From assembly GCA_009869945.1 (NCBI GenBank), contig WIXG01000003.1, positions 372,001 through 436,000 on the forward strand: 64,000 bases of DNA. The letters run 5' to 3'. The stretch is from Mesaphorura yosii. Its lineage: Eukaryota; Arthropoda; Collembola; Poduromorpha; Tullbergiidae. Both the position numbers and the translations under genes were made by a program. The notes below the pieces were generated by a model. That model saw nothing but the letters and a program-made list of their open reading frames with translations. It ran no database searches and was not told the origin of the DNA. Below, piece after piece: positions 53,901 to 64,000 of the stretch; the first letter of the stretch is position 1; every line of letters begins with the position of its first letter.

Positions 53901-56900
53901 TCATTTCCTGGACCTGGACTCATTATCGCCGGGTGAACTCCGGAGAGAGTGCGAACGGCTCTTCGGCCTCAATCAAACTCTCCAGAGTCAAGTTAAGGAA
54001 CTGCGCCGAAATAGTCGCAATGGCGGCACGGAGTCACGTGCGAGCAGCATCAATTCGAATTCCGGGCTCGGTGGCTGCAGCAGCAGTGGCGGCGTTGGAG
54101 AAGCGGAGCAGCTCCAGCATGCGAAGGAGGCACTTTCAGGTAAGCGAACGACAGCAGGGAAAACTGAAGAACTCAAATTATTATTACCCTACTCGCCATC
54201 GCCATAAAATGCATAAAATAGAATGAGACACTTTCACCATGCGAATGCGTAATAGTAATTTTAAAGGCCCGCACTCGCAGCCGTCTTGAAACTTTTCTGA
54301 GATCTGCGACGCAAAGTTTCATTGTGCCGTAATAACTTTAATTTCTGTCCCGGCTGCGTTCATTCATTCAGATTTCCTGTAAACAGAGCCAAAAAGTAGA
54401 AAAAAGAATTTTAGATTTTTTCATTTCTGTCGCTGTCATTTCCTCTGTTCAAGACTTACACAATTCTCAACTCAAGTCGAAGTCTGTCTTGTGAACTGAC
54501 GTCTGTTTATTATTTTAATGGGATTTTGTGTCTTGCTGAAATATTTCAACAATTTCGACGGTAATTTAACCGTATTTATTTATTTTCGCGTGCACAGCCC
54601 TCAAAGCGGATCGGAAGCGTCTGAAAGCCGAGAAGTTTGAGCTTCTGAATCAAATGAAACAATTGTACGTCACACTGGAAGATAAGGAGAAGGAGTTGCG
54701 GGATTTTATACGCAATTACGAACAGGTAACTTGAGCACCGCCAATTGCCATTGCACTCTAGTCGGAGTCAAGCATTTCACTTGTAATTGGGTCCATTATC
54801 TTGTCCTCTCTCAACTCTCTTTTATTTCCAGCGGATGCGAGAAAGTGAAACATCACTTCAAAGACTCGCCGTCGAGGTGAGAAACGTCTTCATCTTTCGT
54901 CTTGCGCGGCGGCGCTGCGTGCCCTGCCTGCCTGATCTCGAAACTTTTCTCGTAAATAATAAATAACATGCACCACCACAATAGCGAGCTTAATTTTACT
55001 TCATTTCATTCTGGCGCGGCGGTGCAAGTGCAGTGCACTGCACTTAACGTCTTCCTGATGTGATTTATCTTTTTATAAAATCTTCTCAAACAACCACCGA
55101 CACATCCATTACACGAAATTAATTCAAATGAGATTCACCACTCTTGCCTTTGCCGTTCTGTGCCACGCAGAGAGACGAAGCTGAACGAGAACGATGGAGT
55201 ATTTTACGACATGCCCGCGACGAGGCTGAGCGCGGACTCGCTCTCGCTACGCAACTGAATCTCAGGGAAACACAAGTTCAGCAGCTGCAGGAGGAACTCC
55301 ACGAAGTAAGTGCCGTGTAAACGTGAAATCATGATAACGATGGTGATAGAATGCAATTGAGCTGATTATGCCAATTGCCAATTGAGGAGCCGCATTTAAA
55401 TTGGTGTTTTACACTTGGCTTGCTCGTCTTCTCTCTTCTCAGGCTCGAAGGCAGTTGTCGCAATTTGGAATCTACACGGAAGCGGAAGCTCGCTCCAATT
55501 GCACCGGCACCAACTCGCATTACTCTCTAGTCTCTTCCCTCACGGCCACGTACGCGTCGTTGGGCGGCGGTGATCGCGGAAGCTCGGCAGATTCTGGCGT
55601 GCGGCTCAGTTCAGATCGTGACTCTGGCGCGGGGCTTCCGACAGCTGGCAATTTATCTGACTCTGCAAATGAAGGTGAGTAAACTATCAAAGCCAAACTC
55701 AAACTGCACACGGCAAAGCCGATAAAGCAGCAAGGAGTCAAGAACATGCACACGCGAGAATTTACCACTTTCTCCCGTGTTTAATGTAAATGTAGCAATC
55801 AGCCTAGATTTATGTGGTGATGGTTCAGGAGATGGTGATTCATTATCTGTCATTTCGACTGCTACGCTCCCGCAACTGTTTGTAACTCCGCGAGATAGTC
55901 CGGGTCCCATCACCTTTGCGTCTCTGACGCGATCTCTGCAAGAGTCAAATGCTCTTTCCAAGTAAGTTCAGTTCTTGAGATATCTGACGCCATAAACTAG
56001 GACGTTTTTTTCGTAGACATACCGCATAAGCTAAAGGTTGGCACTCATTTATGTATAGGTCCGCAGAACAACTGCTCGCAGCGGAAGCTGCTGACCAAAC
56101 CAGACGCAAGAGTGGACGTCGGAGTGGCGGTGGTGGCGGCGGCGCAAATATGGGGGCAAGCGATTACGGGATGAGCAGCCGAAGTGGTGCTAAGCAGAGC
56201 ACGTGGAATAGCATTTCACGTGTATTTGCTCGGAATAAGCATAGACGGACTCTGGACCCGTCCGTTTATGATGGTGAATCACCCAAAAATACCTGATATG
56301 AGTGCCTGATTGCCTAGACCAAGGAATTATGACACGACTACGTATTTAACAGGACTAAAATCAGGGCAGAGATCCAGCTGGTCACCGCAAAGTTCTGTGC
56401 CTCCGTCACCGCTCACCGAGCAAGAGAGCTACGGAGACAAACTGAGAGCTCTTGAGGAAGCCGCAACACTTCCCATGGAACTTTGGCGAGCGAGCATGGT
56501 ACAAGCATGGATCGAAGTTTCTCTCGGAATGCCTCAGTATGGTTCGAGGTGTGGCGACAACGTCAAGAGTGGGAAAGTGCTCCTCGAGCTCTCTGATCTC
56601 GACCTCGAGACGGAGTTGGGGATCACGCACCCAATGCACCGGAAGAAATTAAGATTAGCCATCGAGGAGCATCGAAACCCTGCCTTAGTCCGATTTCCGT
56701 GCATTGTCGAACTCTCGCATGTATGGGTGAGCTCAGAGTGGCTTCCGGATATTGGCCTGCCGCAGGTATGTGACATTGACAAGGCAGTTGACATAACCCT
56801 CACGTCGTGAACGTACTTGAGACTTAAATGTGCATTTACTTTGTAGTACGTAGACCACTTCGCAGCTTGCCTCGTAGACGCCAGACTGCTCGACCACTTG

Positions 56901-58994
56901 AGCAAGAAGGATTTGGAGAAATATTTGGGCGTGACACGGAAATTTCACTTGGCTTCCATTGCACACGGTGTTCACCTACTCCGAATGGTCGGCTACGACC
57001 GGCAGGTAGGATTTTCGCCCGTTTTGTTTTTGCTCTAAATCCACTCACAAGTTTATGCATTCAATTTTTCAGTCACTGGCGGAACGACGCCGACAATGTG
57101 AGAACGACCCTCTGGTCTGGACAAATCATCGCTTCGTACAATGGGCACGATCAATTGATCTGAATGAGTACTCTGAGAACCTCAAAGGTACTACACCTGA
57201 ACACACCTGTAAGAGTACAAATGTCTAAAACCTCTCTTTATGAATACAGGAAGTGGCGTCCACGGTGCATTCGCAGTGCTTGAACCAACATTTAATGGAG
57301 ATACTCTCGCCTCTGGTAAAGAAATTCTATCGTGGCAATTACAATTTACTGGTCGTGGTGAAAAATTCAAAGCACGACTATAATTATCCCTGTTTATTGT
57401 GTAGCAATGGGAATTCCTCCAAACAAGCAGATAATTCGAAGACATCTCTGCGCTGAGCTGGATGCTCTGTTGAACCCTGCCAGGTAATGCCATAAGTGGC
57501 ATCACCAAAGAACATTAACTTTGTTTCATAAGCGTTAACACGTGTTCTTGCAATGCTTTTCATCAGGGCCAAGATCACTCAGCAATATCGCGTAACTAAA
57601 TCAAGACTGTCGACCCTGGAGAAACAGAGATCCGACTCTCTCGGGCGAAATGCGGCGTTGGGACGGGATGGAGGAGCTGGCAATGGCAGTAATGACTCGT
57701 TCCGTCGAAGCACTGCTGACGAAAGTCGGCGAAAGACAAGTTTACGAGTAAGTTCATAGGAAATGACCCGTCGAGGCGTTAAGGCGCTTGTCAGCTTTTT
57801 CACGCCAAAACTGGGGTTTGCCATTACTAATTCTTAACCTCTGCTCACTTCTCACGCTCACGCTTCGACCTGGAATTGTCACCGTCACTGCAGGCGTACA
57901 GTTTGCTTTTCGCCCAAAAGGTGTGGTCTAAGTCATAATCAAATAAAGAATCTAGTTCTAGGCTTTCATGCTTTTGTGGTTTGACTTCTCTAAGCTCTGT
58001 TTGTCTGGTCCTTCATTTTTTCACTCATTTCAGTCTACTGATCTCACTTAACAAAACTTGTACTAACTCCGTTTTCTTCCTTTACACAATTCAAATCACT
58101 CAACAACTGCAACTTAACACGCTTTTACATTGCAATAGTTTTCGACTTGGAAAAGTGGGTCTCAGGTGGGTCCAAACTCGATCGCAATTTGTTCCTATTC
58201 GGCTTCGGGACTTGAATGGAGAAACTGATAAGCCATTGTTTGCGTTACAGAGTTCGTTGAGTAGAGCGTTGGGCCTCAAACTAAAGCAAGATTTGGCGCA
58301 TCAGCGACGGGAGCAACAACAGAAGGACGAACCAAAACCATCGACGAGCGCGGGCGCCAATTCAAGACCGACGGATCTGTCCACATTCTTAGCGAATTCA
58401 ATCAACGCTGGGTTCAACTCGCCATATCTCCCGAGTCCATCTTCATCATCTCAATACTCTGACAAGTACTACCCGGGCAATTCACCAGAGTACCGCGGCA
58501 CTCAGTCGATGATCAACGGCGATTCATTTTCCCCGTACCGTGGCCACGGTCGATACTCGCCATCGCCGTCGTCATCACAGAGCCAGCACGCCAAATCGTT
58601 GACGTCGTCGCGTCCACAGTCATTCACAAGCATGCCCAGCACAAGCACGACGATCACATCATTGACGATGAAGAACGAAGACGGGGACAGCGGAAAGCAA
58701 GAGAAGATTCTGGAGACTGAGATCGTGGACGACGATGAAGAAGATGGCCGGAGCAACAATCAGAGTGTGAGCAATAGCGTGAGCGTCGAGTCTGTTCATA
58801 AATTCCAGTCAGCGCTAGCGCCATCATTAGCGGCTGAAGGCGCCAAGTCGATAGAAGAGAAAGAGAACGTGGGCATGGACGCAGAATTCCCGAGCAGTAC
58901 GAGTCTGAACCCGGCTCCAGTGCCTGCCCCTCGTAGTTCCCAGCAGCAGCAACCTGTCCCACATGCGACTGCGACTGTTCATACGCCCGTGTAA
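50954..58994 (+). CDS. KAZN: Kazrin, 17 exons: coiled coils plus three SAM domains
   Basis: Exons: 50954-51290, 52806-53017, 53275-53773, 53861-54139, 54598-54725, 54832-54876, 55171-55305, 55443-55674, 55796-55961, 56059-56273, 56353-56765, 56847-57005, 57073-57187, 57250-57315, 57405-57483, 57567-57747 and 58251-58994. All junctions keep frame: 1334 residues. A coiled coil starts near 184 (KMVEENKTLGSRLD, RAELTDTNKRISLI). After a Gly/Ser linker a second coil runs about 430-545 (ALKADRKRLKAEKFELL, KELRDFIRNYEQ), as in vertebrate kazrin. A basic kazrin motif follows (SISRVFARNKHRRTLDP). SAM domains lie near 791-858, 871-940 and 952-1024 (NVKSGKVLLELSDLDLE; LPDIGLPQYVDHF; SGVHGAFAVLEPTF). Kazrin is a cytoplasmic scaffold linked to plakins, spectrin, junctions and endosomal traffic in vertebrates. 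SAM domains resemble liprin-beta, but the upstream motifs fix kazrin. The long Ser/Pro-rich tail ends in HTPV. The first exon is joined by phase only and is least certain. Confidence 0.88.
51291..52805 (+). other. First kazrin intron
   Basis: A 1.5 kb intron with donor GTAAAG and acceptor TTTGCAG. It contains a CAGG repeat at 52505. A frame at 51646-51876 inside it has no recognisable domain and does not begin with ATG. No other feature seen. Confidence 0.55.
52505..52516. repeat. CAGG tetranucleotide repeat
   Basis: Three exact CAGG units inside the first kazrin intron. Confidence 0.55.
54140..54597 (+). other. Kazrin intron
   Basis: A 458-base intron with donor GTAAGC and acceptor TGCACAG that interrupts the conserved coiled-coil segment EALS/ALKADRKR. 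Nothing else recognised in it. Confidence 0.6.
57894..57920 (+). CDS. KAZN: Possible alternative kazrin microexon
   Basis: A pyrimidine-containing acceptor (CACTGCAG) precedes 27 bases reading AYSLLFAQK, followed by GTGTGG. Phase 0 on both sides fits the flanking exons. The donor is mediocre and no homology is known to me. Confidence 0.2.
58139..58165 (+). CDS. KAZN: Possible second alternative kazrin microexon
   Basis: Acceptor TGCAATAG, 27 bases reading FSTWKSGSQ, then donor GTGGGT, phase 0 on both sides. The same caution applies as for the segment at 57894. Confidence 0.18.
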
Positions 58995-59473
58995 TAAAAA
59001 TGGCGCCTAATCGCCTAAGCTAATTTAAACAGGTTACAAATCATATCATCTAATAAAATAGGTAATTTATTATTAAATGCTAAATACTAAAGATGCACTT
59101 AACATTGAAACGTGAATCGGACTCAAATGTTTAAAGTTCATGCCACGCCATGCCACGCGCTTTTCATTTCATTTAATCTTTAATCGTTAACGTCATTACT
59201 CATTAAGCGTGTCATGTACATAGATCTTTTGACTTGTGATCTCTTTCTTCGATACCACTTGTACATAACTCCAGTCAAAGTAAAGGTTGAATTTACTTTA
59301 AAGGAGCATAACTGCATAACTCAATTTTAGTGCATTTAAATAAGTTAATGAATGTGTACGTTAGTTTCGTGGTTGTACGTTAAATTGTAAATCCATGTTC
59401 TAATCAGTTGTTTATTATTTATTTATTGACTAAAGATGTTCACGTGTAGTGTAAATAATGACTGGGAGAGATG

Positions 59474-59479
59474 AATAAA
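59474..59479 (+). terminator. Candidate poly(A) signal of kazrin
   Basis: AATAAA 480 bases after the kazrin stop, followed within 20 bases by TG-rich sequence (TGTGGATTGT). An earlier AATAAAA near 59054 is an alternative. Confidence 0.5.
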
Positions 59480-59556
59480 ATGTGGATTGTTCCAGAACAT
59501 GCGAGAATCAATAGAATTTCCTAAAAAATAACTGGATTTAAATCATGTAATTTACT

Positions 59557-59562
59557 TTTATT
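59557..59562 (-). terminator. Candidate poly(A) signal of GMP synthase
   Basis: AATAAA on the minus strand, about 250 bases after the GMP synthase stop. A second copy, at 59615-59620, lies nearer to the stop codon. Confidence 0.45.
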
Positions 59563-59808
59563 CCATAACAGACGAAGCTTTGTTCTCAAAACAATGTCAA
59601 AGCCTAATGCATCCTTTATTGCGTGTGAGGGACCCTACAGGAATTAATTTGGTGACTTTTCTGCTGATGATAGAGTCAGGCTGTCCACAAGATCCTCTGC
59701 ATAAAAGACGAGTTTGACAAGCTTTCGCGATCCCTCTTCGTTTGGTCTTCTTCATTTTGATTTGATAGATTTGTGCCAGTAATGAAATTGATAAAGTCAG
59801 TTAAGTTG

Positions 59809-62800
59809 TCATTCCCACTCTGTCGTTCCAGGCGGTTTACTTGTTAAATCATAAAGTACTCTTGAAATTCCTTCAACATTCTCTAATTGGCGCCATATCT
59901 TGGATACTGTTTCGAGGCGAATATCCCTGCCAGGAAGTGCTGCAAATAATGAAGGAAAAGATAAGTTAAGTGCTATTTTTCCCAAGCCTAAGCAGTTTAA
60001 TCTCTAATTAGCTGATCGCCAACCTGGCATTCCAGTCATAAAGTCACTTGTTACGAACGGTCGTATTACAACCGATCTCATACAAGGAGGATGTCTATTT
60101 AAGGGACCCCTCTCAAAATGCACTGGAATCAACACAACTGGCATCTGAGCTATTTGAGCTCCGTCGCCGGACTCCACTAAAATCTGCAAACATGAAAAAT
60201 TAACGACGTTAAGAAGTTATGATACTCATTCTTAGTTGTTCTGGGCAGACAGTCTGAAACTATGCTACAATGCACTTGCCTGATGAGCCACATGATCACA
60301 TTTTCGCACAGTCGCAATAACATTGGTTGTAAGCAACGTTGGTGTGATTTCTGTAATTGGTTCTTTCAACATTCCACCAAACAGATAGCACACGCGGTTC
60401 ACAGCATGACAGACCTGAAATGCAAAGAATGTTAAATGATTTAGTATTAACTTATATTACAAAAAGAGCCCATGTTTATCAAATCTCACCTTAGGGATTA
60501 CTCGGGCAAGGAAAAATAATTCTTCCCAACTGGGCTGCTCGTCCGCAGAAATTACTGCAGTGTACGAATAAGTTCGTCGATCTCCTTGAACCCCAACGCT
60601 TCGAATGGGTAACAGCGTAGACCGCAATTGTTGAGACTTGGAGATGTTCAGAAGTGCAGTTTTCTCTTCGGCTGAACAAATGTTTTCAACTCGGTTGAGA
60701 AGGGCATGACTCTGGAGAAGAAAATTATGATTGTTTGATGAAGCACGTTTTTAGAAGGACGAATCTTCAATTAATAGTGGACTTGTGCATTACCTTTTGC
60801 AGCATGCTGCTATATTCTGTCAGAAGACGGACAAGTACTTGGGTTTCCGCAAAATCACTTTCACAATATGGATCAAGGGCACAAATAACTCGAATTGCGA
60901 GACCTGGAAGAGAAGAGAATGGACGGTTAAACATGTTAAATGGATGGACATTCGCTTCGACCTAGTCCATCTAATCGGGTAGGCTGCGAGGCGGTAACGG
61001 TGACGCAATTAATACTCACCTGGACCAGGGAACGGATGTCGATTTACTAATTCACTCGGAAGTCCCAAATCTCTTCCTAATATTCGAACCTAAGAATAGG
61101 GCGGGGAAAATGTATTAACAATACTCAAGGAATTAAGCCTTATCAGGTATTTTAGTCAGAGTATATGGATGAATGTAGCCATGTTGAAGTGGACTTTATC
61201 TTACACGGTTGTTCATTCAACCAATTTTGATTTTGGAAGATTGTATCAGTTTCAAACTAAGCAGCTTGATAGTTAGAACCTTCTTTATCTTCCCCAATTC
61301 AGTGCAATCAACAAAGGGTGAAATATGAAAGCAGTTGGTGATTACCTCATCTTTGTGAAAGTCTTTCAAAGGTTCAACGACTCGTCCAGTCTCTCTCAGT
61401 TTCCGCACGAGACCCGAATCGTTATGGTGAGTCTTGATAGTGTCTGCGCCTCCGGAAACCAGTGCTGACGCTGATTCAATTAAATCTGGCCTCAGAGTGC
61501 CTTGACCCAACACAACGTCTTCAGGATTTAGGTCTAAGGAGGCTATCACACGATCGGCAACCTTGAAAATTAAATATTTGTTACTGATTGCTTCGAATTC
61601 CGAAAGGTTATAAGATTAAGGAGTTAAATACCTGCATAAACACATCCCCGATAATTTTCCTCTTCTCTTCAGGATCCGTGACGAAGCAAAGTTGCTTGGA
61701 TGTGATCAATCGTTGCGTGTGGAGTCCATCAAAAGGAATATTGGTTGTGCCGATATAAAATGCATTCGCGGCGTTCACAACTAAATACGATAATTCATTA
61801 TAAAGATTGATAAATGGCAAGCCATAAAAGGATTGTACCTTGAATTCGTAACCCCATTCGCGCAAGGGACTGCTCTACGGCTTCGCTTTCGTCTTTTCGG
61901 AGAAACCCGTTATCAATATGTACGGCGATTATTTGATCTTCACGGAGAGCTTTCTTCAACAAGGCTGCGCAAACGGTCGAATCAACTCCACCGCTTAATA
62001 GCATCTAAAAAGATTGTTGCAGGTTTGAAAATGTTCATTTCGCGGGATTGCGTTGATATCGGTAGGCCTAGAATTACTTACAAGGACTCTCCTGTTCTGA
62101 ACAACTTTACGAATATATTCGAGGCAGCCGGCTTCTCTTGACCTCAACGTGAAGTTTGGCGTTAACTTGGCTATCCTGACCAGAAAGTTCTCCAGCATAG
62201 TTTTTCCTTCCTCGGTCAGATCGACTTCGGGATGAAACTGAACACCATAAATTGCACTGTTTTCATTTGAAATGGCTGCAACCAACTTGTCCGACGTGGC
62301 GACCACAACAAATCCATTTCCGACGTGATCTATGCTATCCCCATGTGTCAGGAGAACCTTTGTTCGCTTATTAACTCCCCTGCAATGCAAGAACCAAGAT
62401 TTGGAGCAACCTTCTTGAGCCTTCCTTGATCAGGATAATCAGGAAGCATGGATCAGGTCTCAGATGACCACCATACCTAAAGAGAAGACTTCTCGTCTCA
62501 ATGTCAATGAAATATTGACCATCTTCCCTCGTTTCCTTTTTCACTACCGAGCCTCCAAATTCCTTATTGATTATTTGCATTCCGTAACAAATACCTAATA
62601 TAGGAAGTCCTAACTGAAATATTTTTGGATCGTATTGCGGTGCATCCGGATCATAGACTGAATTCGGGCCACCAGAAATTATAATTGCTCTGGAACGAAA
62701 ATAGACAAAAATTAGACACATAGCATCTATCATAACGAGAAGAGATGCTTAATGAGTAACTTACTTGGCACCAATCCTAGCTATATGATAAGCTGGTACT

Positions 62801-63228
62801 TGCAAAGGTATAAGTTCTGAGTGAATATTAAGTTCCCGTATTCTACGGTCAATTAATTTTCCATATTGTGCTCCGGCGTCTAGGATCAGCACTTGTGGAG
62901 GTGCTGGAAGGTTATTCGCGTAGTGTGAGAAGATATCATTATTATCATTGTTTCTATCCATATCTACTTCTTGCACATGATAATCAGCGTCATTATTCAT
63001 TTCAACAACTGATGAAACGTTACTAGATGACGAATTATTCTTATTAGTTGGAGCTGTTGAATTTGCTGTTGATTGTTTCAGATGAGTTGGTGCAATGTTA
63101 GCTGCAGGATCGCCTGCCGCTCCTCCAGTCGTCACAAACGTCGTACTATTTTGGTTTATCTTATTGTTAGCAGTAGCAGTTGGTGCACGATTTTCCATGA
63201 GATCATTCTCTTCCTTACCACAGACCAT
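59809..63228 (-). CDS. GMPS: GMP synthase (glutamine-hydrolysing), complete, 12 exons
   Basis: Minus-strand exons in order: 62765-63228, 62477-62689, 62082-62379, 61839-62004, 61632-61780, 61346-61561, 61020-61089, 60794-60903, 60490-60711, 60280-60414, 60024-60183 and 59809-59939. They join in frame to 777 residues. The cytosolic enzyme converts XMP, ATP and glutamine to GMP, the last step to guanine nucleotides. The class I amidotransferase domain begins near residue 112 ([13 protein letters not shown]). Its triad is visible: Cys189 in GICYGMQ, His275 and Glu277 in GVQFHPEV. The ATP pyrophosphatase P-loop SGGVDS is at 329-334. Further signatures are [32 protein letters not shown], and the C-terminus [15 protein letters not shown], as in animal GMPS. 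The amino end carries an Asn/Ser/Thr-rich extension about 85 residues longer than human GMPS. The intron after 60280 has a GC donor (CAG|GCAAGT). The start at 63228 is the first in-frame ATG, with G at -3 and +4; MENRAPT eleven codons later is an alternative. Confidence 0.96.
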
Positions 63229-64000
63229 CCCAATTTTGACTGATTTTTTAGATAACACATACAAGACCAGAAAACTGATGTTGAGTGATATGAACTGATC
63301 TGAGTTGGTGTTTGGAATCTTCGTTTGCTTGACAAATTCACGATGACCGCCTTTCCCAAGTTGTTCGTACGAAAATTAAGCCACAGCAGAACGATCCGGT
63401 TAAAATCAACAGTGAATTTTGATTTGGGAGCTTAAAACATTGATCAGCAGTTTCGACGAGGTTGAAATTTTGCTGACACGAACCTCAATTCAATTTAAAC
63501 AATTTGCAAGATTGCATTACGTTCGATTACACAGCACTTGAACTCGTATTTGTAACTTCGTGGTAACATTCGCTTACTACGAGAGCTTCATATTACGTAC
63601 ACACGAAGATCGCATCATCATTCTCATTCCGTTGAGATGAGATTTGGTTAGCCGGCTTCCTCGCTCTCGTTCCTCGTCTCTAAACACAAGCTTTGAATGG
63701 CCAAAAGAGTGCACGTTCGGTTGACGCGAAAACCCACCCGAGGCATGGATGGATGAGATGAAACTGAAACGTGAACGTGACTCGATCTCAAATCAATCCC
63801 AACAATCAAGATCAAAACTCGGATCTCTCGTGTCTCGTCAAGACTCGTCATCTTATGCAATTCTGCAAATTGCAGTTGGTAATTTATTTTACACTCTGAA
63901 CTTATGCTCGACGATACATGCCATTGATTGGGTAAGGAACTTAACCTCGGTGCAATTTCATCCAGTGCTTGCTGAAATTGTTTGGATTCTGATAATTCTG
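63229..64000 (-). other. 5' flank of GMP synthase, no other gene recognised
   Basis: The GMP synthase frame stays open upstream of the ATG to about 63376 but contains no other ATG, so this part is taken as 5' untranslated sequence. The remainder to the window end shows no recognisable exon, and no clear TATA box was found. Confidence 0.5.

Larger units (their letters stand above)
57748..58250 (+). other. Last kazrin intron, with two possible 27-base microexons
   Basis: The model joins CGA|GTAAGT at 57747 to TTACAG|AGT at 58251 in phase 0. Inside lie two 27-base segments flanked by AG and GT in phase 0: 57894-57920 and 58139-58165. Either could be included without shifting the frame. A frame from about 57981 runs open into the last exon, so a longer 3' exon form is also possible. 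Confidence 0.4.
58995..59808. other. Convergent 3' untranslated regions of kazrin and GMP synthase
   Basis: The kazrin stop ends at 58994 and the GMP synthase stop begins at 59809 on the other strand. The interval is AT-rich and carries poly(A) signals for both directions, so the two transcripts end within about 100 bases of each other or overlap. Confidence 0.65.

Noticed and set aside
56310-56352. Earlier acceptor for the kazrin SAM1 exon (TTGCCTAG at 56317), which would add PRNYDTTTYLT
   Set aside because: It does not match the phase left by the GATG|GTGAAT donor at 56273. The acceptor TTTAACAG at 56352 restores the frame and gives an intron of normal length.
50954-57567. Assignment of the SAM-domain gene to liprin-alpha or liprin-beta
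   Set aside because: The SAM domains are similar, but the segments ALKADRKRLKAEK, RDFIRNYEQ and SISRVFARNKHRRTLDP are kazrin-specific.
61833-62141. 102-codon plus-strand frame over GMP synthase
   Set aside because: It is the antisense shadow of GMP synthase exons on the minus strand.

Overview
The window looks like nuclear DNA of an arthropod, probably a hexapod or crustacean. Genes are split by GT-AG introns, many of them only 60-120 bases long beside a few of kilobase size. One gene is a PDGF/VEGF-related factor of the invertebrate PVF type, and long non-coding tracts full of degenerate simple repeats lie between genes. I cannot name the species. I recognise no LTR element, LINE, DNA transposon, tRNA, rRNA or CRISPR array.

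Layout: (1) 843-2427, plus strand: a complete six-exon PVF-like secreted growth factor. (2) 6287-11833, minus strand: seven exons of the amino-terminal part of perlecan (trol in flies), with an acidic Ser-Gly glycosaminoglycan region, a SEA domain and three LDL-receptor class A modules. A probable signal-peptide exon lies far upstream at 26868-27095 and joins in the correct phase across a 15 kb intron. The carboxy-terminal part of perlecan is not found in the window, so the PVF gene either sits inside a perlecan intron on the opposite strand or follows an unseen end. (3) 27096-50953: about 24 kb with no recognisable gene, holding short repeats, several perfect small inverted repeats and one striking 127-base hairpin at 48904-49030 that resembles a microRNA precursor. 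(4) 50954-58994, plus strand: kazrin, seventeen exons, coiled coils followed by three SAM domains. (5) 59809-63228, minus strand: GMP synthase, twelve exons, complete, with one GC-AG intron. (6) 63229-64000: its 5' flank.

The exon models of PVF, kazrin and GMP synthase keep one reading frame across every junction (336, 1334 and 777 residues), which is the main support for their boundaries. Kazrin and GMP synthase converge tail to tail with candidate poly(A) signals less than 100 bases apart. Perlecan and kazrin diverge from the 24 kb gene-free tract. Functionally the genes belong to separate systems: an extracellular growth factor and a heparan sulfate proteoglycan (classes known to interact in other animals), a cytoskeletal/junctional scaffold, and a purine biosynthesis enzyme.
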